The notes under the pieces were generated by a model. It did not search any database. It saw nothing but the letters and a program-made list of their open reading frames with translations, and had not been told where the DNA came from. Source: an uncultured Clostridia bacterium (lineage in GTDB: Bacteria; Bacillota; Clostridia; TANB77; CAG-508). Taken from it: 64,000 nt of DNA. A program made the position numbers and the translations under genes. Below, piece by piece: positions 7,822-15,796 of the stretch; within the stretch, counting starts at the first letter, position 1, and the number at the start of each line of letters is the position of its first letter. The stretch is taken from the NCBI GenBank assembly GCA_934162205.1, contig CAKPIA010000005.1:1-64000 (forward strand), written 5' to 3'.

Positions 7822-7959
7822 GTTTTCTATATATTGTTTTTTATACCTTGTTGTCGCAGCCTTCGTAATCCTTTTTTTCTAAGGAAGGCTGCTTCATTCG
7901 CCCTTCGCTAGCGCTCCGGTTGCTCGCTACGCGGTATTACAAAACAATATATAGAAAAC
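7822..7959. repeat. GC-rich inverted-repeat element (138 bp)
   Basis: Perfect 19-bp arms (GTTTTCTATATATTGTTTT at 7822-7840 and its complement at 7941-7959) enclose a core far richer in G+C than the surroundings. The core contains an inner GCAGCCTTC/GAAGGCTGC hairpin and the segment CGCTAGCGCTCCGGTTGC. Part of the match continues inward as ATACC/GGTAT. No ORF or promoter is evident. It could be a MITE-like element, a structured RNA, or a large bidirectional terminator between the convergent genes on each side. Confidence 0.65.
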
Positions 7960-8005
7960 TTAAATTTATACTCTATAAATCCATAAATATAAAAATTTTT
8001 TAAAT

Positions 8006-8476
8006 TTATTTTTCTTCTGTTTCATTTACATCTTCAGCTTTTTCTTCTGGTTTTTCCTCACTTGGAACCTCATCCTCATTTACAATCTCTACTTCTTTTG
8101 CAGGTTCTGGTTCAGGTTGTTTTTCTCCACATTGAGGACAAAACTTGGCATCTTTTTCAATTTTTGAACTACATTTTGGACATTGTCTTAAATCTTTTAG
8201 TTCTAAACATTCTTTTAAATATGATTCTATTTCAGCTGATAAAACATCAATTTTTGTACATTCTTCTTCTAAATCTTTTTTAATATTAATATTTCCTTTT
8301 ATTACATGTTTTTCGTATACTTTTCTTCCAATTTCCTTATATAACTCATCAATTTGTGATTTATTTTCATTCATTTTCATTTTTAATTTTGCTTCTTTAG
8401 CAATCTTTCCAGTTTTTTCAGCAGTTGCCTTGTATGTTTCACTTGCCTTTTTTCCTAATTTATCAAAAAAATCCAT
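8006..8476 (-). CDS. Zinc-ribbon protein
   Basis: 156 residues. The N-terminal 95 residues are helical and highly charged (probable coiled coil). A double-zinc-ribbon-type CPKCSSKI...FCPQCGEK motif follows at about residues 99-120, and then a Glu/Pro-rich tail. The four cysteines should bind one zinc ion. Similar small zinc ribbon proteins are common in Firmicutes and have no defined role. It starts 43 bp after gpsA on the same strand and is probably the last gene of the der-plsY-gpsA operon. Confidence 0.75.
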   Translation of the reverse strand: MDFFDKLGKKASETYKATAEKTGKIAKEAKLKMKMNENKSQIDELYKEIGRKVYEKHVIKGNINIKKDLEEECTKIDVLSAEIESYLKECLELKDLRQCPKCSSKIEKDAKFCPQCGEKQPEPEPAKEVEIVNEDEVPSEEKPEEKAEDVNETEEK

Positions 8477-8518
8477 ATAAAATTCCTCCTAAATATATTA
8501 TTTATTTAACTCTTTATT

Positions 8519-9502
8519 TTATTCAAATTTTTTATCTCTTGTCATTAGCATATCTACTCCAGCTTTTGGATCTAGTTTTCCTTGTATCATATCATAAACA
8601 GCATTTATTATTGGTGTTTCTACATTATACTTATCTGCTAGTTTTTTAGCAACTTCTATATTGTCTATACTTTCTATTGTCATACCAACTTCTTTTTTTG
8701 TTTCTTCCAAAGACTTTCCTTGTCCCATTAATTTTCCTGCTCTTCTATTTCTACTGTGCTCACTTAAACAAGTTACTACTAAATCACCTAATCCACTCAA
8801 ACCATAAAATGTATCTTTTTCTCCACCTAAATCTACACCTAATCTTGAAATTTCTGTCAATCCTCTTGTTATTAATGCTGCAAATGCATTATCTCCAAGT
8901 CCTATTCCTGCTGCAACACCAGCACAAAATGCTATAATATTTTTTAATGCTCCACCTAATTCTACACCTTTTACATCTTTAGATGTATATATTCTCATCT
9001 TTTTACTCATAAATGTATTTTGTATTAATTCTAGAACATCATCATGTTTAGATGCGACTACTAAAACTGTTTGAATTAATATAGAAACTTCTTCTGCATG
9101 GCTTGGTCCTGATAAAACACCAATTTTTGCATTTGGCATTTCTTCTTCTATAACTTGATCTAAAGTTTTTAAAGTATCACTTTCAAAACCTTTTGAACAT
9201 ATTATTATCGGTTGATTTGTAACATATTCTTTATATTGTTTTACTATATTTCTTGTAAATTTTGATGGTGTTACATGTAAAATAAAATCTGATCCGTCTA
9301 TTGCTTCTTTATAGTCTGTTGTACAGCTAACACCTTCTGGTATTTCTACATTTGGCAAAAATTTGCATTTTTTTTCATTATTTATTAAGTCTGCTTCTTC
9401 TTGCATAAATGACCAAATTTTTACTTTATTTCCTAAACTTGCTAAATATATTCCTAAAGCAACTCCCCAACTTCCGCTTCCTATTATTGCCACATTTTTC
9501 AC
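8519..9502 (-). CDS. gpsA: Glycerol-3-phosphate dehydrogenase [NAD(P)+]
   Basis: 327 residues, normal length. It reduces dihydroxyacetone phosphate to sn-glycerol-3-phosphate for phospholipid synthesis. The Rossmann motif IGSGSWGVALG lies at residues 6-16. Family signatures include LSGPSHAEEV and GVELGGALKNIIAFCAG, in which the Lys is catalytic, and GLSGLGDLVVTCLS. It is the third gene of der-plsY-gpsA, so the enzyme making G3P is next to the acyltransferase that consumes it. Confidence 0.96.
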   Translation of the reverse strand: MKNVAIIGSGSWGVALGIYLASLGNKVKIWSFMQEEADLINNEKKCKFLPNVEIPEGVSCTTDYKEAIDGSDFILHVTPSKFTRNIVKQYKEYVTNQPIIICSKGFESDTLKTLDQVIEEEMPNAKIGVLSGPSHAEEVSILIQTVLVVASKHDDVLELIQNTFMSKKMRIYTSKDVKGVELGGALKNIIAFCAGVAAGIGLGDNAFAALITRGLTEISRLGVDLGGEKDTFYGLSGLGDLVVTCLSEHSRNRRAGKLMGQGKSLEETKKEVGMTIESIDNIEVAKKLADKYNVETPIINAVYDMIQGKLDPKAGVDMLMTRDKKFE

Positions 9503-9538
9503 TTTAATTCACATTCCTTTCTAAATAACTAATCATTT

Positions 9539-10186
9539 TTAATTAGCATTTTTAAAACTAATTTTATTTTCTGTTCCATTTAAAATTCTTTTAATATTTT
9601 CTCTATGATTAAATGCAACTAGTATTGCTAAAAGAATACTATATATAAAATAATTGCTTCCTTCTGTTACTATAAAAGTATCTGTTAAAAATATAGTTAA
9701 TACAGGAAATAGTATTGCAGCTGCAATTGATCCAACTGATACCATTTTTGTAAGAGCCATTAATACTAATGCGAATATCAAACAAATTAAACCTATTTTC
9801 CAATTAGTCATAAGTATTACACCCAATGATGTTGCAACACCTTTTCCGCCTTTAAATCCAAAGAATATTGGAAATGTATGTCCTACAACAACTAGTATTC
9901 CTGCTATTTGAACTAATAATGATTTATCTAAATCTTTTACAATATTTCCAACTATAATAGCTATTCCTATTGAAACAACTCCTTTTAATATATCACATAT
10001 TAATGTTATTACTGCTGCTTTTTTCCCTACTGACCTAAGCATATTAGTTGTTCCAGCGTTTCCACTTCCTTTTTCTCTTACATCAAATCCTGCCATTTTT
10101 TTACTTAAAATTACTGAAAAATTTATACTTCCTATTAAATATGCAACTATTGCTATTACTATATATGTTACCATATTAAATTTCAC
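9539..10186 (-). CDS. plsY: Acyl-phosphate:glycerol-3-phosphate acyltransferase
   Basis: 215 residues with about five membrane segments, as expected for PlsY. It acylates glycerol-3-phosphate at sn-1 using acyl-phosphate. The conserved motifs are GSGNAGTTNMLRSVG (about 41-55) and FGFKGGKGVATSLG (about 108-121), plus a third near the C-terminus (VAFNHRENIKR). It lies between der (2 bp gap) and gpsA (36 bp gap). Confidence 0.95.
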   Translation of the reverse strand: MKFNMVTYIVIAIVAYLIGSINFSVILSKKMAGFDVREKGSGNAGTTNMLRSVGKKAAVITLICDILKGVVSIGIAIIVGNIVKDLDKSLLVQIAGILVVVGHTFPIFFGFKGGKGVATSLGVILMTNWKIGLICLIFALVLMALTKMVSVGSIAAAILFPVLTIFLTDTFIVTEGSNYFIYSILLAILVAFNHRENIKRILNGTENKISFKNAN

Positions 10187-10188
10187 TC

Positions 10189-11517
10189 CTATTCTTTATT
10201 TTCGCCTTTTTCTCTTGCAATTAACCTTACTGGTGTACCTTCTAATCCAAACTCTTTTCTTATTTGATTTACCAAATATCTTTGATAAGAAAAATGGAAT
10301 AATTCTTTACTATTTACAAATATAACAAATGTTGGTGGTTTAGTTGATACTTGTGTACCATATAATATTTTTAATCTTTTTCCTTTATCTGTTGGTGGTT
10401 GTACAATTGCTATTGCTTCATTTATAACATCATTTAAAACTGATGTTGATACTCTTAATGAATTTTGTCTTTCCACTTCATTTATCATTTCAAATAATTT
10501 ATTTACTCTTTGTCCTGTTTTTGCTGATATAAATATTATTGGTGCATATGATAAATATGATAATTTTGCATATATTTCTTTTTTATATTTTTCTAATGTT
10601 CCTGTTTCTTTTTCATATTCATCCCATTTATTTACAACTATAATAACACCTTTTCCTGCTTCATGTGCTTCACCTGCAATTTTTGCATCTTGATCTGTTA
10701 CTCCTTCTAATGCATCTATCAACATTAAACATACATCAGCTCTTTCTATTGCTAAAAGAGATCTCATTATACTAAATTTTTCTATAGATTCTTTTATTTT
10801 GCTCTTTTTTCTTAATCCAGCTGTATCTATAAACACATATTTTCCATGTTCATTTTCAAATTCTGAATCTATTGCATCTCTTGTTGTTCCTGCAATATTA
10901 CTTACTATTGCTCTATTTTCACCAAGAATTTTATTTACTAATGAAGACTTACCTACATTTGGCTTTCCTATTACTGCTACTTTTATTATTTTTTCATCAA
11001 CAACTATATTATCCATTTTAGGAAATTTTTCATAAACAGCATCTAATACGTCTCCTATTCCTTTTGCATTTGCTGCTGATATTGCATATGGATCTCCTAA
11101 ACCTAAATTATAAAATTCATATATTTCATCTGGCTCTTTTCCAAAATTATCTGCTTTATTACAAACTAAAACTACTGGTTTTTTAGATTTTTTAAGCATT
11201 ATTGCTATTTCCTGATCTGCTGCTGTAACACCTTGTCTTATATCTGTTAAAAATATTATTACATCTGCTATTTCTATCGCAATATTTGCTTGTTCTCTCA
11301 TTTGAGATAGTATTATGTCATCAGATTCTGGTTCAATTCCTCCTGTATCTATAATTGTAAAGTCTATTCCTCTCCAATTTGTTTCTGCATATATTCTATC
11401 TCTTGTAACTCCTGGAGTATCTTCTACTATTGATATTCTGCTACCTGCTATATAATTAAAAAATGTTGATTTACCAACATTTGGTTTTCCTATTATTGCT
11501 ACTATTGGCTTTGCCAT
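10189..11517 (-). CDS. der: GTPase Der (EngA), 50S ribosome assembly
   Basis: 442 residues, typical length. It has two tandem G domains. The first carries GKPNVGKST (residues 10-18), DTPGVTRDR and NKAD. The second carries GKPNVGKSS (about 183-191), DTAGLRKKSKIKE and NKWD. A C-terminal KH-like domain follows (about 350-435). Der acts in late maturation of the large ribosomal subunit. It is the first gene of the operon, with a promoter-size gap shared with the divergent rqcH gene. Confidence 0.96.
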   Translation of the reverse strand: MAKPIVAIIGKPNVGKSTFFNYIAGSRISIVEDTPGVTRDRIYAETNWRGIDFTIIDTGGIEPESDDIILSQMREQANIAIEIADVIIFLTDIRQGVTAADQEIAIMLKKSKKPVVLVCNKADNFGKEPDEIYEFYNLGLGDPYAISAANAKGIGDVLDAVYEKFPKMDNIVVDEKIIKVAVIGKPNVGKSSLVNKILGENRAIVSNIAGTTRDAIDSEFENEHGKYVFIDTAGLRKKSKIKESIEKFSIMRSLLAIERADVCLMLIDALEGVTDQDAKIAGEAHEAGKGVIIVVNKWDEYEKETGTLEKYKKEIYAKLSYLSYAPIIFISAKTGQRVNKLFEMINEVERQNSLRVSTSVLNDVINEAIAIVQPPTDKGKRLKILYGTQVSTKPPTFVIFVNSKELFHFSYQRYLVNQIRKEFGLEGTPVRLIAREKGENKE

Positions 11518-11671
11518 CTAATCACCTCTTTTTTTATCATATGAATTATACCATACTTTAAGTGTGTATAACAAGAAAAATAAAAAATATCTAAATAATT
11601 ATTTTTATTCCAACTAGAAATTTATTTGTTTTTATGCTAATATATTTATATAAAAAATAAAGGAGAAAATT

Positions 11672-13402
11672 ATGGCATTTGATGGAATTGTAACTAAATC
11701 AATTGTAAAAGAATTAGATATTTTAATAGATTGTAAAATAGATAAAATTTATCAACCTGATAAAAACACAATATTATTAGGTTTATATGGAAATAAAACA
11801 CATTTTGCATTAAATATATCTATAGATTCTAGTAATTATAGAATAAATCTTACAACACACAATAAATCTAACCCTAATGTTGCACCTAATTTCTGCATGC
11901 TACTTAGAAAACATTTAATTGGAAGTTATGTAAAAAGTATTGAAATGAATGGATTAGAACGTGTTGTAACTTTAAATTTAGAAACATTAAATGACTTTAA
12001 TGAAATTGTTTATAAAAAACTAGTTGTAGAATTAATGGGAAAACATAGTAATGTTGTTTTATTAGATGAAAACAATATTATTATAGATAGCATAAAACAT
12101 TGTATAAAATCTGAAACTTCTTATAGAGATGTAATTCCAAATAAATTATACGTATTACCACAAACTAATAAATATGATCTATTACAAATAAAATCTTTTA
12201 ATGAATTTTATAATATAATAAAAAATGATTTAGAAATACGAAGTCTTGACAAAATAATATCTTCTAAATTTAATGGTATAAGTAATTCATTTATTAAATT
12301 TCATATTAATAATTTAAACATAAATGTAAATAATCTAAACGATTTAGAAAAACTATATAATTACTTAATTAATATAATTTCTACTAGCTCAGAAAATTTA
12401 GAATTTATAAAAATAACAGATAATGAAAATAATCCTAAAGATTATATATTATCACTAAGTAATACCCACTCTCAAAATCTTTCTTTAAATTTCTTTTTAG
12501 ATGATTACTATTATTTAAAAGAAAATAATGAAAACTTTAAAAGTTATAGAAATAGCATATTAAAATTAATTTTAGATACTTTAAAAAAATACAAAAAGAG
12601 ATTAGAAAATATATGTGACAAACTTTCAGAATGTGAAGATATGGATAAATATAAATTATATGGAGAACTAATAACTGCTAATTTATATAAATTTAATAAC
12701 CAAAACTTAGATTCAATTTCTGTTGAAAATTATTATGATAATAATAATTTTATAAAAATACCTTTAGATAAAAAATATACTGTTAATACTAATGCTAAAC
12801 ACTATTTTAAAAAATATAATAAATTAAAAAATGCTTTAGAAATAGTTTCTATTCAAAAACTAGAAACAATTTCCGATTTAAACTATCTAGAAAGTATTGT
12901 ATATGAATTAGAAAGTTGTACAGCTTTAGATGATGTTTACGATATATTTGAGGAAATTTCAGAAAATGATTTATTTAAAAATAATTTATCTAAAAAGAAA
13001 AATAATAAAAAGAAGAAAAAACAAAACAGAAATAAAGCAGATATCAAAGTTTCCTTTAACCCAATAGTTGAAGAGTTTAATAATCATAAAATATATATTG
13101 GTAGAAATAATAAGGAAAACGATCTATTAACAATGAAATTTGCAGATAAAAATGATTTATGGTTTCATACCAAAGATATTCATGGAAGTCACGTTATTTT
13201 AAAATTAAATAATCCTAAAGATGTAATTGATGAAAACATTTTAATAAAATGTGCCAAAATTGCAGCAAAACACAGTAAGGCTAAAGATTCATATAATGTT
13301 CCAGTCGATTACTGCAAAGTACAATATGTAAAAAAGCCTAATAAATCTAAACCAGGAATGGTTATTTATTCTAATAATAAAACTTTATATGTTAATCCCT
13401 AA
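11672..13402 (+). CDS. rqcH: Rqc2-like ribosome quality control protein RqcH (NFACT family)
   Basis: 576 residues. The N-terminal NFACT-N domain starts MAFDGIVTKSIVKEL, a helical coiled-coil middle follows (about 290-440), then a Lys/Asn-rich segment and the NFACT-R (DUF814) domain with KNDLWFHTKDIHGSHVIL (about 490-510). In Bacillus, RqcH binds stalled 50S-peptidyl-tRNA and adds C-terminal alanine tails that target the chain for degradation. The family was earlier annotated as fibronectin-binding protein. A clear AAAGGAG site precedes the ATG and a terminator follows the stop. Confidence 0.93.
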   Translation: MAFDGIVTKSIVKELDILIDCKIDKIYQPDKNTILLGLYGNKTHFALNISIDSSNYRINLTTHNKSNPNVAPNFCMLLRKHLIGSYVKSIEMNGLERVVTLNLETLNDFNEIVYKKLVVELMGKHSNVVLLDENNIIIDSIKHCIKSETSYRDVIPNKLYVLPQTNKYDLLQIKSFNEFYNIIKNDLEIRSLDKIISSKFNGISNSFIKFHINNLNINVNNLNDLEKLYNYLINIISTSSENLEFIKITDNENNPKDYILSLSNTHSQNLSLNFFLDDYYYLKENNENFKSYRNSILKLILDTLKKYKKRLENICDKLSECEDMDKYKLYGELITANLYKFNNQNLDSISVENYYDNNNFIKIPLDKKYTVNTNAKHYFKKYNKLKNALEIVSIQKLETISDLNYLESIVYELESCTALDDVYDIFEEISENDLFKNNLSKKKNNKKKKKQNRNKADIKVSFNPIVEEFNNHKIYIGRNNKENDLLTMKFADKNDLWFHTKDIHGSHVILKLNNPKDVIDENILIKCAKIAAKHSKAKDSYNVPVDYCKVQYVKKPNKSKPGMVIYSNNKTLYVNP

Positions 13403-13408
13403 AAAACA

Positions 13409-13443
13409 AAACCTCTTAATTTTAAATAATTAAGAGGTTTTTA
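13409..13443. terminator. Terminator between rqcH and the convergent membrane protein gene
   Basis: AAAACCTCTTAATT and AATTAAGAGGTTTT form a long stem with a 6-base loop; T-runs exist on both strands. Confidence 0.9.
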
Positions 13444-13454
13444 TTTATTTTTTA

Positions 13455-13919
13455 TTATATTACTAATAAGGCTACTATTACGCCTAACAAAATTTCTGTC
13501 TGTGATAATTTTATATCAAAAAGTTCTCCACTTTTTTCTTCTGCTTTTTCATCTACTAAAGTTATTTCATATCTTTTCACATTTTGAAATTTAAAATATG
13601 TTTCAAATGAATTATTATTAGTTGCCAAACTTTTCATTTCGATATATTTAGTTCCTAATAATACATTATTATCAGAATATAAATCCATTTTTATATATTT
13701 TTTATATAATTCAGAAGTCATTGGAGTATTTAATTTTCCAAATATTCTTCCATTAACTAATGTTGCTTCTGCTCTAGTAATATCTATTTGTTCTATATTA
13801 TTTTTTCCATCTATTTTTTTGTATGTTGTATTTAATCCTATATTAATTAATAAATCTGAAAATGCAAAAAATGCAAGTATTATAATTATATATAGTAAAA
13901 ATTTTTTTAATTTATCCAT
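13455..13919 (-). CDS. Bitopic membrane protein of the radical SAM cluster, unknown function
   Basis: 154 residues, not recognised. There is an N-terminal membrane helix (about 6-30, FLLYIIIILAFFAFSDLL) and a second hydrophobic segment at the extreme C-terminus (ILLGVIVALLVI). Between them is an extracytoplasmic beta-rich domain of about 110 residues. It begins with GGAGAAAAAAT before the ATG. It is the last gene of a minus-strand cluster after a radical SAM protein, with an 86-bp gap, and may belong to the same pathway. Confidence 0.6.
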   Translation of the reverse strand: MDKLKKFLLYIIIILAFFAFSDLLINIGLNTTYKKIDGKNNIEQIDITRAEATLVNGRIFGKLNTPMTSELYKKYIKMDLYSDNNVLLGTKYIEMKSLATNNNSFETYFKFQNVKRYEITLVDEKAEEKSGELFDIKLSQTEILLGVIVALLVI

Positions 13920-14005
13920 ATTTTTTCTCCATTTCTTACTAACATATAATTATTATAACAAATTTATAAAACAATTGCAACAGTAATAAAAATTAGAATA
14001 TTGGA

Positions 14006-15097
14006 TTAATTTATATTATTAATCATATTATAAATGCACCTATTAGGTTCATTTTTTTCAAAATTCCATGTATGAAAAGCTCCTCCTAAACAATGTTCCC
14101 ATTCATTACATTTAGAACATTTTTCACATTTTGTTCTATCTTTATTTCTAAACTCCTGATATTTATTGTCCCAAACTTCTTTGAAATTATCTACTCTTAT
14201 ATTGCCTTGAATTAATCTTTTAATTCTAGGTACATCTGGGCATACAAATAAATCTCCATTATATAATATACTAGCAACACTTATTCCTGCTCTACACTCA
14301 AAAAAAGATTCTCTAACTTCTTTTTCATAATCTAATCCTAAAAAACCAGGACATGCATATAAAACTTTTAATTTTTTATTTTTTTTGTTTAATTTAACAA
14401 AATCAAGTAATCTTTTTATTTCTTTTCCATTTAATAGTAAATTACTATTTTCATTTGCTCTTCCTATAGGATCCATTGGTCCAACTCTCCATGAGTCTAA
14501 CCCTAATTCTAGCATAGTATTATATAACTCTTCTAATTCATTTATATTATCTTTATGAAAAACAGTAGTTACTTGAAGGTGTTTTAAAAAATTTTCTTTT
14601 TTTATATTCTTTATATTTTTTATAATTGTATTATAAGAACCTGGAACTCCTCTAAAACTATCATGAGTATTTTCTAATCCATCAATACTAATAGAAATAG
14701 TTTCTAAATTAGCTTTTTTTAATTTTAGAATATTTTCTTCGTTTAATAAAATACCATTTGTAGTTAATCCCCAATGAAATCCTAATTCATTTGTTGCATA
14801 TTCCATCACTTCAAATATATCTTTTCTTACTAAAGGTTCTCCACCAGTAACATGTATTTGTATTTTACTTGAATCCATATCAGTAGCAATTTGTTTAAAT
14901 GCTGACTTTATCTCATCTGTTGACAATTCACCATCATATTTTCTTTTTTCCGCACTACTTCCACAGTGTTTACAATTTGCATTACATGTTAATGTGCATT
15001 CCCATAATAAATCACGTAATTCATGCAATTCTCTTTGATTTTTTTTATAATTATCAAATAAAGTTAATTCACCTAACTTATATATTTCTTTAAACAT
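14006..15097 (-). CDS. Radical SAM protein with SPASM domain
   Basis: 363 residues. The radical SAM cluster motif CNANCKHC (CxxxCxxC, about residues 38-45) is followed by the SAM-binding VTGGEPLVRKD. A C-terminal SPASM region supplies cysteines for auxiliary 4Fe-4S clusters (FFECRAGI, LFVCPDV, CEKCSKCNEWEHCLGG). Such proteins modify ribosomal peptides (thioether or C-C crosslinks) or mature sulfatases. No sulfatase is in the window. The gene lies 31 bp after a 105-residue secreted/membrane peptide and before another membrane protein, so a peptide-modification system is possible. The substrate is unknown. Confidence 0.85.
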   Translation of the reverse strand: MFKEIYKLGELTLFDNYKKNQRELHELRDLLWECTLTCNANCKHCGSSAEKRKYDGELSTDEIKSAFKQIATDMDSSKIQIHVTGGEPLVRKDIFEVMEYATNELGFHWGLTTNGILLNEENILKLKKANLETISISIDGLENTHDSFRGVPGSYNTIIKNIKNIKKENFLKHLQVTTVFHKDNINELEELYNTMLELGLDSWRVGPMDPIGRANENSNLLLNGKEIKRLLDFVKLNKKNKKLKVLYACPGFLGLDYEKEVRESFFECRAGISVASILYNGDLFVCPDVPRIKRLIQGNIRVDNFKEVWDNKYQEFRNKDRTKCEKCSKCNEWEHCLGGAFHTWNFEKNEPNRCIYNMINNIN

Positions 15098-15128
15098 TTT
15101 TTTCTTCCTTATATAAAATAATTGCTAC

Positions 15129-15446
15129 TTATATACTTATATATTTCATAACAGAAATTATAATTATCATAATTCCAAGTACTATTAATGCTGTGATAAT
15201 TTTTCTTTTTCTAGAACTTTTACTTTTTAATAAATACACAATTATTCCTATTATAAAAGTTACTAATACCATAACATAATAAATAGGTTTTATATATATT
15301 GGCACACTTACTTCTGTTTTAGTTGAAGGTGATCCATACCATGTTGATGGTGATATTTCATTTATAGCAAAAATTTTACTAGGTAATGCAACTAGCATCA
15401 TTATTACCGAAGTTAATATTTTCTTTATTTTATTTAATATTTTCAT
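15129..15446 (-). CDS. Small secreted/membrane protein next to radical SAM gene
   Basis: 105 residues. The N-terminus looks like a signal peptide (KKILTSVIMMLVALPSKIFA, cleavage near residue 27). A short exposed segment follows (about 28-50) rich in Ser/Thr/Pro/aromatics (SPSTWYGSPSTKTEV), and then two transmembrane helices (about 56-75 and 84-103). An AAGGAG site precedes the ATG. It lies immediately upstream of the radical SAM gene and could be its substrate or membrane partner; that is inference. Confidence 0.6.
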   Translation of the reverse strand: MKILNKIKKILTSVIMMLVALPSKIFAINEISPSTWYGSPSTKTEVSVPIYIKPIYYVMVLVTFIIGIIVYLLKSKSSRKRKIITALIVLGIMIIIISVMKYISI

Positions 15447-15630
15447 AATTTTCTCCTTTTTTATTTTTTAAATTAAAAACATTATACTATAAATTGCAAC
15501 AATAATTAAAATTTAGATTATGAATAACTTATGATACGATCACCATATAAAATATAATTTTTTTTTACTAAATTATAAATACGTTAGTAACTCTTATTCA
15601 ATTACTCTATTTAAAGCTATTTTATTGCTA

Positions 15631-15654
15631 TACTCTAATCACAGCTTTAGAGTA
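15631..15654. promoter_or_regulatory. Hairpin just downstream of the variable region
   Basis: A perfect 8-bp stem (TACTCTAA/TTAGAGTA) with an 8-base loop lies about 11 bp past the in-frame stop of the pilin-like gene. It has no T-run on the minus strand. In characterised DGRs a hairpin/cruciform a few bases 3' of the variable region is needed for retrohoming, and its position here fits that. Confidence 0.55.
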
Positions 15655-15664
15655 CAGATCTACA

Positions 15665-15796
15665 TTAATAAAGTGAAGAGCGGAATCCAAAGTCGCTGTA
15701 GCTGAGAGTCGTGTCACTATTACCATAGCGGTAAGAAACTGGAATGTCGAAACCGTTACTGTAGTAGCCTCCCCTGATACTACAAGGACTACCGGT
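15665..15796 (-). other. Candidate DGR variable region encoding the C-terminal lectin/FGE fold end
   Basis: Read in the frame that restores the protein, this stretch encodes SPCSIRGGYYSNGF, then DIPVSYRYGNSD and SDFGFRSSLY, then stop. This is the standard end of formylglycine-generating-enzyme/C-type-lectin-fold DGR targets (RGG...GFR..L). By my count it is about 46% G+C against roughly 25-30% around it, and it is full of NNC codons (TAC, AAC, GAC, AGC). That composition is expected if adenines in an AAC-rich template were replaced during mutagenic retrohoming. No template repeat or reverse transcriptase is in the window. Confidence 0.6.
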
